From Clostridia bacterium (GTDB lineage: Bacteria > Bacillota > Clostridia > TANB77 > CAG-465): a stretch of DNA of 64,000 nt. The notes under the pieces were generated by a model. That model was not told where the DNA came from. It searched no databases and saw nothing but the letters and a program-made list of their open reading frames with translations. The first letter of the stretch is position 1; every line of letters starts with the position of its first letter. The stretch is taken from NCBI GenBank assembly GCA_030524345.1, contig JAUNGP010000002.1, positions 62,001-126,000 of the forward strand, written 5' to 3'. Shown one piece after another: positions 36,770-46,650 of this stretch. The translations under genes and the position numbers were made by a program.

Positions 36770-37767
36770 TGCTTTTCCTCCATGTTAAATGGCTTGAACC
36801 CTTTATTCTCTACTATATTTTTAATTAATTTATATCCATCTAGTTTTATAGCTTGTTTATAAGAAACTTGTCTTTTTAGCTTTGCATGCTCAAAAGTATT
36901 ATTCATTCTATCTTCAAAGGCATTGATAAATATTTTCTTTCCCTCTTCATTCAGTAGCGCATAATTATATCTTTTGTCAAAATGTTTTTCTACTCTTATT
37001 TTCTTATTGTTTACTAATTCAAATATAGTTTTATAAACAATAATAGGTTTAAATACTTCGCTCAAATCTAGAGATAATGAAAATCTTGCCTCACTTGGTT
37101 CATGTAAAAATGATATTGTTTGATCTAAATGAGTGTTATAAATTTGTGATATCGTTTTGGTATAAAGTAATGTATTACCAAATGATATTAATGCATTCAT
37201 TGGATTATCAGGTGGTCTCTTTACTCTCTTATTCATCAAGAATTCTTCTGGTAGAAAATATTTAAAAGTAGCATAAAATTCTGCCCATATTTTCCCTTCA
37301 ATGGCTAGTATAGATTTGATATCATCAACTTTTTCTAATAAACTAGGTACATTATCTTTATAAAAATCTAATACTTCTTTCAATTCTTTGCTACCATGTC
37401 TATAATAATGATATAAAACAGAATGAATATTATCTGCTATTCCTTGTACGATTGCTTTTGCAATACTGTTTCTATCATTTGAGAATTTTAGGGATTGTTT
37501 GACTACTAAACTTCCACTAACCAAATTCTCTTTTGGATAAAAAGTACCAACATAATTTTCATAATAATTAAAAAAATGAACTATGATTCCAGCCTTTGCT
37601 ATAGCTTCTAATAACTTTGTGGAAAGGGTTATTTCATTAAAACAATATATTTCTTTAATATTCTGAATAGGAAGGTAGAAATTTCCTTTATCATTTTTAT
37701 ATTTAATAGAAAAATCTTTTCTGCTTAAATCACCTTTAGAAAATATATATTTACTCTCTTCTTTCAT
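36766..37767 (-). CDS. cas1: CRISPR-associated integrase Cas1, type I-B
   Basis: 333 residues. Metal ligands are in the expected places: Glu in EGKIWAEFYATFKYF, His in ISFLHEPSEARFSLSLDLSEVFKP with the Asp following. GRKG-like N-terminal strands are present (YKNDKGNFYLPIQNIKEIYCF). The Cas1 dimers with Cas2 carry out protospacer integration. AGGGAGG precedes the ATG. Confidence 0.97.
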   Translation of the reverse strand: MKEESKYIFSKGDLSRKDFSIKYKNDKGNFYLPIQNIKEIYCFNEITLSTKLLEAIAKAGIIVHFFNYYENYVGTFYPKENLVSGSLVVKQSLKFSNDRNSIAKAIVQGIADNIHSVLYHYYRHGSKELKEVLDFYKDNVPSLLEKVDDIKSILAIEGKIWAEFYATFKYFLPEEFLMNKRVKRPPDNPMNALISFGNTLLYTKTISQIYNTHLDQTISFLHEPSEARFSLSLDLSEVFKPIIVYKTIFELVNNKKIRVEKHFDKRYNYALLNEEGKKIFINAFEDRMNNTFEHAKLKRQVSYKQAIKLDGYKLIKNIVENKGFKPFNMEEKQ

Positions 37768-37779
37768 TTAATTTCCTCC

Positions 37780-38271
37780 CTATAAATAACAATATTCATA
37801 ATAAGCACATTTTTTACAACTCTTTTTAATCTGAGGTAGCGGTGGGATGTCACTTTCTAGCAAAATATTAATTTCTTTTACACAATTATTAAGTTCCTCT
37901 CTGGATTTATCATTTAATTCTATTAATTCGACTGACTCATTACTATTTTTTTCATGAAACACTAATTTTCCGATACGCCTTATTCCCTTTTCTTCTAATT
38001 TTTTTAAATATAATAATACCTGAATCCTTGCTGCTTGAATATCTGAATCACTTTTTTTCACCTCAATAACATATTTATCTGTTATTTTATCAATTGAAAT
38101 ATTATCTAATTTTATTTCAGTATTACTTTTCTCCTCCAACTTTAATTCATGTAACACTTTACCAATTCTTACATCTTCGGAATTATCCTCCAGATTAATT
38201 CTATTAGAAAATAAATAACATTTTCTTTTGCAATGATAATAATAGTTCACAATGGTTCCTGTAATTTTCAT
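37780..38271 (-). CDS. cas4: CRISPR-associated exonuclease Cas4
   Basis: 163 residues. The iron-sulfur cysteines are visible: one in the N-terminal YYHCKRKCYLF and three in IKKSCKKCAYYEYCYL. The RecB nuclease motif is DKYVIEVKKSD, with QAARIQVLLYL after it. It trims and orients prespacers by PAM. It overlaps the cas3 stop by 4 nt. Confidence 0.95.
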   Translation of the reverse strand: MKITGTIVNYYYHCKRKCYLFSNRINLEDNSEDVRIGKVLHELKLEEKSNTEIKLDNISIDKITDKYVIEVKKSDSDIQAARIQVLLYLKKLEEKGIRRIGKLVFHEKNSNESVELIELNDKSREELNNCVKEINILLESDIPPLPQIKKSCKKCAYYEYCYL

Positions 38272-40694
38272 AAAAACATCCCCTTTGAATAAGAAAGATA
38301 AGCTTGTCTATCAAATTTTCCATCAACAATAAATTCTTCTCCATTTTCTACATAATACATTCCGCCAAATTCCTCAGTATAATACATTTGTCCTTTACTA
38401 ATATATTCCTGGATATTATAAGTAAATAGGTTCATCTTTTCTCTTAGCTTTGATAGTTCAACTTGTTTTTTTGAATAAGAGATAGTATCATTTAAACATA
38501 ACTCTTTGTATGCTTCCCAAATTTCTTTTCCAATTATCTTTTTATTTTCATATTCAATTGTATAATTGAAAAATACTTGGACCGATTTATTATCAATTAA
38601 TTTCATCTTTTCAGCAACATATTTATAACTGTTTTTTCCACAAGCATCATATAAATTTCTTATATTATTACTATCATACTTTTCTGTATTTCTACCGGTC
38701 TTATTTATAACAAGATTATAATAATACTCAAAATTCTTACTACTTAAAATATTTCTCATATCACTATTTAACAAATTATATTCTAGTCTGCTATCATTTT
38801 TATATATTCGGTTTGGCTCATCCATCTTAAAAAAATATGCATAACAAGCATACTCTTTCTTACTTGATCTATTAATTCTACCTAAAAACTGCTCTTCGCT
38901 ATCAAGTATAGATATATTCTTAAAACCTACATCCATATCAATATCTACACCTGCCTCTATCGTCTGAGTAGCTATTACCAATACATCATTTAGTTCATTA
39001 ATACTTGCTATTACTTGTTTTCTAGTATAATTATTATCATCACCGGTTATTTCATATACATTTTGAAAAGTATGATCATTTTTCATCATGTTATAGAAAT
39101 TCCTCGCAGTGCTTTTTTTTATAAATTCAACTAATATTTTTTTCCCTCTATATTTTTTGATATTTTCAGCCAAATCTGATAATTCCATTTTTTTATCTAA
39201 TAACGAATACTCTATTTTTACCCTATCTCTAAAGAAAGAATGGTTATAATAAACATTTGGATCTTCAATCAAATTACAGTACTTAGAATTTGTCTCTTTT
39301 AATAATTTATCTAATCTTGGTAACGTTGCAGACATAATAACAAATTTTATATTGAGAAGAGAGGCATACTTATCTAACATTACAATAATTTCTCTCCATA
39401 TACTATTAGAATAAGCCTGAATTTCATCTATGATGACCACACTATTTATAAAATCATATAAATTATAATTTGCCTCTCTTGAAATTCCAAATAAGGTATT
39501 AAATAAGTTAATATGAGATGTCAATTTTATTGGATACATTCTAAATAAATTTTTCAAATATAACTGGTTATAATTAACATCTTCTTCTCTTTCTTCATTT
39601 TTTATATCAGTATCATTTACCATAGATGTAATAGAATTAATAACAACAAAATCTTGATATTCACAAAAATAATTGTTAAATGTTCCGGCTGTTTGTTCTA
39701 TTAAATTATTAAATGGAAATATATAATTAATAGAATTTATTTCTTCTATACTTTCATAAAAAATTCTTGAGATATTAATTGCCATATTTGTTTTTCCACT
39801 ACCGGTTGGTGCTTCTAAATAAAATATATTTTTATCCAAATTATTGACTAAATTTTTCTCAACTTCCAAAAACATATCGCATCTTAATTTATTAATACCT
39901 TCTACTTCTTTCTTTCCCTGTTCATATTTTCTTATACTATGATATAAACTAGAATCCCTATATTGACCATATAATTCCTTATCTTTATACTCACTAAAAT
40001 TTATTCTTTCGTGATTCATATACTCATAAGTAGCATAATAATCACAAGAAACAATTAGAGAATACAATAGTTTCACTAAAATATAAATTGAAATCTTATC
40101 TATTTGATATCTATTGATAAACTCTTCTATACATTCGATATCAAGCATGCCTATATTAAATATTGGCTCATACATTTCAAAGAAGTCTACTTTTTTAATA
40201 CTATCAATATACTCTGATAATGTGGTAAGCGGAGTATGGTGTCTAGCAATAGCAAAGCTAAAATATAACGTGATATATAACAAAAATGTTGTATCTGCTT
40301 CATCATATTTATTCAGAATATCTTTCATAGTGGCATCAAAAAATATAGCAGCGGATAAATTTGCATGCTTACTATCTACATTATATCCTATATCTTTTAT
40401 TTTATTGTTCATTTTTTTCTGCTGAAATACAGGATTTATTTTTCCAATATCATGATAATAAATAGAAGCTTCAAATATATCATAAGTCTTATTTAAAATA
40501 TCATCTTTAATATCTTTATAGACATCCTTTATCATATTTTTGATAATATTTTCTAATTTCTTTTCTTTCTCCAACTGTTTATAATATTTATAAGTCAGTT
40601 TTAAATGCTCAAAAAGTGATTCCTTAGAATCACCTTTTGTATGTGCATAAAAACTGTTTCCTTCTAATATTTCATCAATATATTTGTTATTCAA
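38268..40694 (-). CDS. cas3: CRISPR-associated helicase/nuclease Cas3
   Basis: 808 residues. An N-terminal HD nuclease domain (SLFEHLKLTYKYY, YYHDIGKINPVFQ, FAIARHHTPL) is followed by a superfamily 2 helicase: Walker A APTGSGKTNMA, DEIQAYSN (DExH variant), MSATLPRLD, and the motif VI region LGRINRSSK. It degrades DNA after Cascade binding. The start codon is TTG, with GGAGG 6 nt upstream. Confidence 0.97.
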   Translation of the reverse strand: MNNKYIDEILEGNSFYAHTKGDSKESLFEHLKLTYKYYKQLEKEKKLENIIKNMIKDVYKDIKDDILNKTYDIFEASIYYHDIGKINPVFQQKKMNNKIKDIGYNVDSKHANLSAAIFFDATMKDILNKYDEADTTFLLYITLYFSFAIARHHTPLTTLSEYIDSIKKVDFFEMYEPIFNIGMLDIECIEEFINRYQIDKISIYILVKLLYSLIVSCDYYATYEYMNHERINFSEYKDKELYGQYRDSSLYHSIRKYEQGKKEVEGINKLRCDMFLEVEKNLVNNLDKNIFYLEAPTGSGKTNMAINISRIFYESIEEINSINYIFPFNNLIEQTAGTFNNYFCEYQDFVVINSITSMVNDTDIKNEEREEDVNYNQLYLKNLFRMYPIKLTSHINLFNTLFGISREANYNLYDFINSVVIIDEIQAYSNSIWREIIVMLDKYASLLNIKFVIMSATLPRLDKLLKETNSKYCNLIEDPNVYYNHSFFRDRVKIEYSLLDKKMELSDLAENIKKYRGKKILVEFIKKSTARNFYNMMKNDHTFQNVYEITGDDNNYTRKQVIASINELNDVLVIATQTIEAGVDIDMDVGFKNISILDSEEQFLGRINRSSKKEYACYAYFFKMDEPNRIYKNDSRLEYNLLNSDMRNILSSKNFEYYYNLVINKTGRNTEKYDSNNIRNLYDACGKNSYKYVAEKMKLIDNKSVQVFFNYTIEYENKKIIGKEIWEAYKELCLNDTISYSKKQVELSKLREKMNLFTYNIQEYISKGQMYYTEEFGGMYYVENGEEFIVDGKFDRQAYLSYSKGMFL

Positions 40695-40706
40695 TTCTTA
40701 CCTCCA

Positions 40707-41489
40707 TTAAAAGAAAAACATGATTTCATTATTTAGTTGATATAGTTGATCTGTAGATTCTTTTATATCTAAGTCATAATTTGTAAAAACAAATTCTTTA
40801 TAGTCAATATATCCAAGTACTGAATCTAATTTGGTTGGCATTACTTCTTTAAATATAAACTTGTTTTCACTCGAACTCTTTGGTTTTATAAATGCTGCTA
40901 AATCAATTTCTTTTATTCTTTCAAATTCTATATCACAGAAAATACTATTGATTTTCTTTACTCTTTTTACATCTTCTACTCTATCAGCATTTAAAATTTC
41001 CACCTCAGAAATATCTGCGAAATGATCATTTTTTCCTAAGTACGGAATATACTCACATTTCTGATTAATTAAATATTCCTTAATCTTTTCATATTGTTCT
41101 GTTTCATTACCTAGTATATAAATGTCCCAAGAAGGATTTTCTAACCACTGCTCATCTACGATCAAAGTTGTTGGTACTTTATCATTGATATTAGCATATC
41201 CAACACTATTATTAAAACTCTGCATTCCCTTCACAAAACTTCCACTATAAGTATTAGGTTTTACCGCAATCTTGATATTACTCAAATTCTTATAAAATTC
41301 TGGTAATTCTTTTGCTTTGTCTTTAAATAGCATATTATAATTATACCCATTTTCTCCTATAATACTTCCTAATATTCCAAGTATTATAATTTTATGAACA
41401 TTATTATATGTAAAGTATATATTATTGCTTTCTGGCTTTCGAAAAATAGCACTAGCTCCTTTTAATCTAAATTTTATTACTTCTTGCAT
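40707..41489 (-). CDS. cas5: Cascade subunit Cas5 (type I-B)
   Basis: 260 residues. N-terminal VIKFRLKGASAIFRKPESN and YTYNNVHKIIILGILGSIIG follow Cas5 proteins of type I-B; a Gly-rich loop is seen around GSFVKGMQSFNN. Cas5 caps the 5' handle of crRNA in Cascade. It lies between cas7 and cas3, spaced 9-12 bp from each. Confidence 0.92.
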   Translation of the reverse strand: MQEVIKFRLKGASAIFRKPESNNIYFTYNNVHKIIILGILGSIIGENGYNYNMLFKDKAKELPEFYKNLSNIKIAVKPNTYSGSFVKGMQSFNNSVGYANINDKVPTTLIVDEQWLENPSWDIYILGNETEQYEKIKEYLINQKCEYIPYLGKNDHFADISEVEILNADRVEDVKRVKKINSIFCDIEFERIKEIDLAAFIKPKSSSENKFIFKEVMPTKLDSVLGYIDYKEFVFTNYDLDIKESTDQLYQLNNEIMFFF

Positions 41490-41498
41490 AAGAGCCTC

Positions 41499-42419
41499 CT
41501 AAAAAAGTTTGTTTATTTTATAGCTATCGTTGATTCCTACTAACTCTATACTATAATCATTATAATATAACTCTATATGATCAATTTCTCCCTTTGCGTC
41601 TTCAAGTATTGAAGTCAGTTTGCTAAAATCAATAATATCCTTTCCATCTTTAACTTTTTTAAAAGTAATATATTGATCTAAATTTGCAAGGTATAATTTA
41701 CTTTCTTCTTTACATTCAACAAATAATGCAAATTCATTTTCACATCCTGATTTACTATTGGTATTAAAAGCTGTTGCAGCTACAAGGCAAGCCTCTTTAA
41801 ATTTTTTATATGCTTCCTTTGTGTATCCAGTAAAATCTGATACTACTTCATGATAAACATCATAATTTTTAGGATTAACTGAAAATGGGTAAAAATAATG
41901 TGCTTCATCTGACACAATCTTTGTACCGATAGAACTATTTGTGTTATTCTCATTATTAGAATTTCTAAAAGGAGATAATATTTCAATTACTTCGACATTT
42001 GAATCTTCATATTTATTAAATCCTTGTCCAACTTGAACTGCTCCAGTAATTCCAATATTATTATCCTTAGCTGCAAAAGTCGCACCAAAATTCATAACAT
42101 CAATCGCAGAAAATAGATGTTTTAATACTTTTTCTTTATCCTTAATATTATTTACATCTTCTCCAAAGATCTGTTCATATCTTTCATTTAAATCTTTAGG
42201 TTGTATATTAGATTTTTCTTTTTTATATGACTTAACATATAACACTTTTTCACCATTTGCTTCCCACATCTTTTTAATTGGATATTTAAAGGCCTTATCA
42301 CTTCCAAAAATTTCATTATTAGAGGTAACTCTTGGCCTACCTGAAAAGTTAGCATTCCAGTTTGCCATTACACTTTTTATTCCTACCACACCATATACTC
42401 TATTTCTCATCTCTTCCAT
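41499..42419 (-). CDS. cas7: Cascade backbone subunit Cas7 (type I-B, Csh2-like)
   Basis: 306 residues. The N terminus RVYGVVGIKSVMANWNANFSG and the following PRVTSNNEIFGSDKAFKYPIKKMW are the RRM fold and first conserved loop of I-B Cas7. Several copies line crRNA along the spacer. AGGAGG lies 7 nt before the ATG. Confidence 0.93.
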   Translation of the reverse strand: MEEMRNRVYGVVGIKSVMANWNANFSGRPRVTSNNEIFGSDKAFKYPIKKMWEANGEKVLYVKSYKKEKSNIQPKDLNERYEQIFGEDVNNIKDKEKVLKHLFSAIDVMNFGATFAAKDNNIGITGAVQVGQGFNKYEDSNVEVIEILSPFRNSNNENNTNSSIGTKIVSDEAHYFYPFSVNPKNYDVYHEVVSDFTGYTKEAYKKFKEACLVAATAFNTNSKSGCENEFALFVECKEESKLYLANLDQYITFKKVKDGKDIIDFSKLTSILEDAKGEIDHIELYYNDYSIELVGINDSYKINKLF

Positions 42420-42430
42420 ATTGATTCCTC

Positions 42431-44248
42431 CTAATCTTCTATCTCTTCCTTATTTTCTTTATCACTCTTAAAAAACAAATTATCTGCTAATATTCCAGCA
42501 AGAAGTGCAAACTTATTTTCTTTTTCTCGTATACTTGTCATTGGTTCTTCTATCATAAGCATAGAAAATACATTATTAAATCTTTTAGCGTTTAAATATA
42601 ACTTATAATCATATTTTTGTCTTAAATAATATAATTCATTTTTTAACTTATTATTATTATTAGACTCTATAATTGGTTCAAACAAATCTTGTGTTAATTT
42701 ATTTGCCTCACTCTGAGAAAGTAAATATCTAGTTACTTGCCCTGCTATATAAAAATATAATTTATCATCAATAGAATCTATTTCTTTTTGCTCTATAATA
42801 ATCTCTCTACTTTTAGTTTTTATCTCCTCTAATTTCATTTTTAAACTCATCTCTTTTCTTTTAAAATATTCATCTAAGCAAATCCATAGATTAAATGCAT
42901 TTGCTGTTTGATAAGTATGTTTTTCTGTCAATTCCTCTTTTAATTGACTTTTTACGACCTTTAAAGCCATATCATCTAAATGCTGTAAAAACATAGACTC
43001 ATCTTCTTTATTAAATAGTTCAAAAAACACTCTATTGTAATCTCTTAATAGTTCTACTCTCCATCCACTCAACTTAGATAATTTTATATTTTCCTCATTG
43101 ATATCATTTAGCTTTATAAATACGCCTGGAAACCATGTTTTTCTAATAAATGTTTCAAAGTCTTGTAACTTATTAACAGACGTATTTAGTCCTTTTAAAT
43201 TAGTCTCTGAATTGACATAATTATAGTATTTGAATTCTTTAATTCTATTAGTAAAATTTGGAATATATTCAAAATACTCAACAGAAGCAGCCCCATTATC
43301 ATTACTGGACTTCATTAGATATACTGGTTTGGAACAAATCTCGTCTTGCTCTGTATTTCCTTTAAATTCAAAGTCGATTGGAAGCAATACATTTCCACGA
43401 CCAGTAGTATTTTTTAAAATCCATATAAATAGATTTCTAATTGCTTTTATATCTTGTATTGTAACTAAACTTGGAATTTTATATGATGTAGTCTTTAATT
43501 CTATAAACTCCTTGTTTTTGTTCATTCCAAAATTATAATTATTAATCCCGTATGTAGTCTTTTCTGTTTTTACATTATTAGAATTTTTATTAAATATTTT
43601 TAATGCTATATATTTATTAGATGCTTTTTCATACTCTTCACTAGAAGCTTCAATAAATATTTTTATCCATATGTCCTTTGGAAGTTTACTATCACCATTA
43701 TTAATATGGTTGATTGCATTCTGATAGCATTTTTTCATCAAATCTCGATATAGCAATATTTCTTCTTTAGTTGAAATATCGTTTCGAATACTATCTAATA
43801 TCATCTTTTCTTCCTTTTTATCCTCTCCCATAGTAGACAAAGACTCATAATATTTATCAATTCCTTTGAAAAATAAATGAATAGGAATAGCAGATTTATC
43901 ATCAGATATTTCTTTTACAAATTTATTTTTAAAAAAGAGTGTATATTGATTATTACTACATATTTTTCTATCCATAGAATAGTTTGTCCCATCTATTTCT
44001 TCCTTTACTATAGTATCAATGGCTTTATTTGATGATAAGTATTTGCTATAAAAATCTCTTCTTTTAAAGTAATCATAGATATCACTTTGGGTAGCATCTT
44101 TCTTTTCATTCTCAATTAAGAGCTCAGATTTTAGATTTCCTTCTATGTCAAATAAAAGGTACAATCCTTTTTCCAAAGTATAACTATCAATTACCACATT
44201 ACTGTTTGAAAAATATTGTTCAAAATTCTTTAACAAATCGTTTGTCAT
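42431..44248 (-). CDS. cas8b: Cascade large subunit Cas8b (type I-B)
   Basis: 605 residues from the ATG at 44248 (AGGAGG 5 nt upstream); the frame is open to an ATG at 44287 that lacks a site and would overlap cas6. The sequence is fast-evolving, and identity rests on length, position between cas6 and cas7, and Csh1-like elements such as WILKNTTGRGNVLLPIDFEF and a helical C terminus. It recognises the PAM and recruits Cas3. Confidence 0.88.
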   Translation of the reverse strand: MTNDLLKNFEQYFSNSNVVIDSYTLEKGLYLLFDIEGNLKSELLIENEKKDATQSDIYDYFKRRDFYSKYLSSNKAIDTIVKEEIDGTNYSMDRKICSNNQYTLFFKNKFVKEISDDKSAIPIHLFFKGIDKYYESLSTMGEDKKEEKMILDSIRNDISTKEEILLYRDLMKKCYQNAINHINNGDSKLPKDIWIKIFIEASSEEYEKASNKYIALKIFNKNSNNVKTEKTTYGINNYNFGMNKNKEFIELKTTSYKIPSLVTIQDIKAIRNLFIWILKNTTGRGNVLLPIDFEFKGNTEQDEICSKPVYLMKSSNDNGAASVEYFEYIPNFTNRIKEFKYYNYVNSETNLKGLNTSVNKLQDFETFIRKTWFPGVFIKLNDINEENIKLSKLSGWRVELLRDYNRVFFELFNKEDESMFLQHLDDMALKVVKSQLKEELTEKHTYQTANAFNLWICLDEYFKRKEMSLKMKLEEIKTKSREIIIEQKEIDSIDDKLYFYIAGQVTRYLLSQSEANKLTQDLFEPIIESNNNNKLKNELYYLRQKYDYKLYLNAKRFNNVFSMLMIEEPMTSIREKENKFALLAGILADNLFFKSDKENKEEIED

Positions 44249-44258
44249 ATCGTACCTC

Positions 44259-44939
44259 CTATCTTGCTTTAACAAATCCAAATCCAATAGAATTTTTCTC
44301 TAACGTACCTGTTGATAACAATAAATATGCTAATTTTTGTGAATTTTCATCTTGTTCAACCTCAATTTCAAATTTATTTCCCAAAAAATGCATATTTTTA
44401 TATGGCAGCTTTATTGGTGTACGATTAATTTTTGTAATACTTTTGATAAAATCACAAGATATTTTTTCATTATATATTTCTTTATATTTTTTCTCGGCAT
44501 TTGCAGTAATACGTGTCTTTACTAATTCAAGATCATCTTTTATATCATAATCTCCCTTAGGAGTAGTTAAAACACATGGAGTAAGACTAATTAATTTATT
44601 TATTTTTCTATATTCATTTACCTGTAAATTTGACATGATAATTTTAAAGCTACTGCCATTTACTCTATCTAGTAATTGTTTTAAAGTAGTAGCAAACTGT
44701 AAATCAACAAATCTAATATCAAAAATATATATTTTATTCTTCTTATAAATACCATCTTTCTCAAATGGATATAATGAGCAAAAGTTATAAAACTTATAGC
44801 AATTTTTTTCATGAAATTCTTTCATTTTCTCATTATTTAACATAGAAAGCGATATTAAATTAGCTAATTTTTCATAAGTATTTTCATATTTGATATCTTC
44901 CTTTAACATTAATGTTACTTTTAAATTATAATATACCAT
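44259..44939 (-). CDS. cas6: CRISPR RNA endoribonuclease Cas6
   Basis: 226 residues. Tandem ferredoxin-like folds; the C-terminal Gly-rich loop appears as LLSTGTLEKNSIGFGFVKAR, the Cas6 signature. The mid-region YNLKVTLMLKEDI at the N terminus is the first strand. It cuts repeat RNA at the hairpin to leave the ATTTAAAT handle. It is first in the operon, directly behind the promoter, and is the expected target of the prophage repeat mimics. Confidence 0.93.
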   Translation of the reverse strand: MVYYNLKVTLMLKEDIKYENTYEKLANLISLSMLNNEKMKEFHEKNCYKFYNFCSLYPFEKDGIYKKNKIYIFDIRFVDLQFATTLKQLLDRVNGSSFKIIMSNLQVNEYRKINKLISLTPCVLTTPKGDYDIKDDLELVKTRITANAEKKYKEIYNEKISCDFIKSITKINRTPIKLPYKNMHFLGNKFEIEVEQDENSQKLAYLLLSTGTLEKNSIGFGFVKAR

Positions 44940-44987
44940 AATTCACCTCCCATTATACTTACTACACTTGTAGACTCTTATAGCAAT

Positions 44988-45015
44988 ATAATATCATATT
45001 AAAAAAAATTGTCAA
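44988..45015 (-). promoter_or_regulatory. cas operon promoter
   Basis: On the minus strand TTGACA (45010-45015), a 16-bp spacer and TATTAT (44988-44993), about 45 bp before the cas6 start. The following leader contains GGGAGG. Confidence 0.7.
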
Positions 45016-45177
45016 TGAAAATATATAGATTGGCAGAATAAGCAAATTCGAAAAAACAACGGTAAAGTGTACTTTGAATTTTAGAACTATTATCAGTTCT
45101 TATATTTTACTATAATATTTTCATATTATTTTTTATGATATAACCTTAATATGATATTTTAAAAAAGAGAAAATAAA

Positions 45178-45894
45178 ATGGGATTTGGATTTAGAAAATG
45201 TATCAAACTTTTTAAAAGAGTCAATTTAAACTTAAATAAAAATTCAGTTGGAATCAATATAGGAACAAAAGACACAAGATGCTCTGTTAACTCCAAAGGT
45301 GAAAAACAGCTACTGTCAGTTATCTAGTACAGTACTATATTATACAAAATATTTTGATTCACAGAAAAACAGTAATATTTCCAATATAAACGAACTTCAC
45401 TCTTTTAATGCTAAAATAATTATAAGTAAAAGCAATAAAATAGTAAAAACTCTAAATACTACAGATAATCCGATAACTTTTTTTGAGCATGTTGATATCT
45501 ACCGTAATTTTCTGAATTCTATTCAAAAATACTATAACAAAAAACTTCTAAATAGAACATCACCAAAAACACAACTAGAGAATTTTGATAAAACATTACC
45601 ATTTCAAGTTAACCTTATGATTCAGAGATATGTTGAAAAAACTGAAATCAAATTATTAAATTTAAAGACACATACTTCAAAAATTAATAATTTGAATGTA
45701 TTCCTAAATACTTTAGATCATCATTCCAACAGAATGAATCCAATAAATATTAATTTATACAAAAGAATATATCAAGAACTTACAAATAAATACATACTAA
45801 ATATGAAACCAATGGAAATCTTTTCTGTAACAATTGTGGTAAAAAGATAGACATTGATAGTAAATTTTGTTCCCTTTGTGGAAAACAACTTTAA
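45178..45894 (+). pseudogene. DUF4236 protein with zinc ribbon, frameshifted
   Basis: The first frame begins MGFGFRKCIKLFKRVNLNLN and continues NSVGINIGTKDTRCSVNSKG, the DUF4236 signature, but stops near 45327. The sequence continues in another frame (45299-45850; STVLYYTKYF fits the next DUF4236 motif). It returns to a third frame for FCNNCGKKIDIDSKFCSLCG, a C-terminal zinc ribbon ending at 45894. Two frameshifts are therefore needed to join the domains. The gene is probably dead, unless sequencing errors are present. Confidence 0.75.
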
Positions 45895-46650
45895 AAAATC
45901 AGTGATATAAAACTTCCTTCTAAATATAGAAGGAAGTTAGTTTATATTACAATCTATTTTTCTCAAAAAGTTAGCCTATTTTATATCTTTATTTACCATT
46001 AAACTATTAAGATAGAAAGAATTATCTTAATGGTTCTTCTTTTACCTATTTAACATTTTTCTTGTTAATATATAAGGTTCCAATACCCATTATAATACTA
46101 CTAAAACAGCAAATCGTCCTTAAGATCCCAATATCTATATCTTCTTCTTTTTCTGCATGAGCAATAATAAAAACAAATTTATAATTACTTGTTTTCACCG
46201 TAATAGTAGTCTCTTTTCCATTTCTGGTTGTTGCAGTAATTATTAATCCTTCCTATATTTATCATCTTGGACAATTTAACTTATTCAATGCAAAATTAAA
46301 AATTTATTAGTTTTTTCAAATATAAAGTCGATTGTACACTCAAATTCACCAAAATTCTATATAAATTAACAATTATAGAAAATTCGCATTTAATATAAGT
46401 TCATACACTAAGCTTTTAATATATTTTTAATTGCTAAATCAGTATTGCACTTATCTTAAAATCGTGTGAACTAGCTCCTACTGTTAATTTATAAATACTA
46501 ACCATTTCAAGCTCTTAATTTATAATATATGCTTTTATCAAATTTTGAAATACATCATTATAATGTTTTAATAACCTCTTAGTATTTTTAGGCAAACATC
46601 AACTGCCATTAGAATCCGAATATTTAGAATTTTTTATATTGACAAGGTTT
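45895..46650. other. spacer with a hairpin and a surface-protein remnant
   Basis: A perfect ACTTCCTTCT/AGAAGGAAGT hairpin follows the pseudogene (45910-45935). The rest has no intact gene. Apart from the fragment listed at 46046-46249, I see only AT-rich sequence. Confidence 0.45.
46046..46249 (-). pseudogene. C-terminal remnant of a membrane-anchored protein
   Basis: An open frame without a start codon reads GLIITATTRNGKETTITVKT, then an acidic linker, a hydrophobic segment (TICCFSSIIMGIGTLYI) and NKKNVK before the stop. That is the shape of a C-terminal membrane anchor. A stop codon lies directly upstream in frame. Confidence 0.35.

Noticed and set aside
45178-45894. DUF4236 gene as part of the cas operon
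   Set aside because: Opposite strand, separate promoter region and frameshifted; no sign of a CRISPR role.
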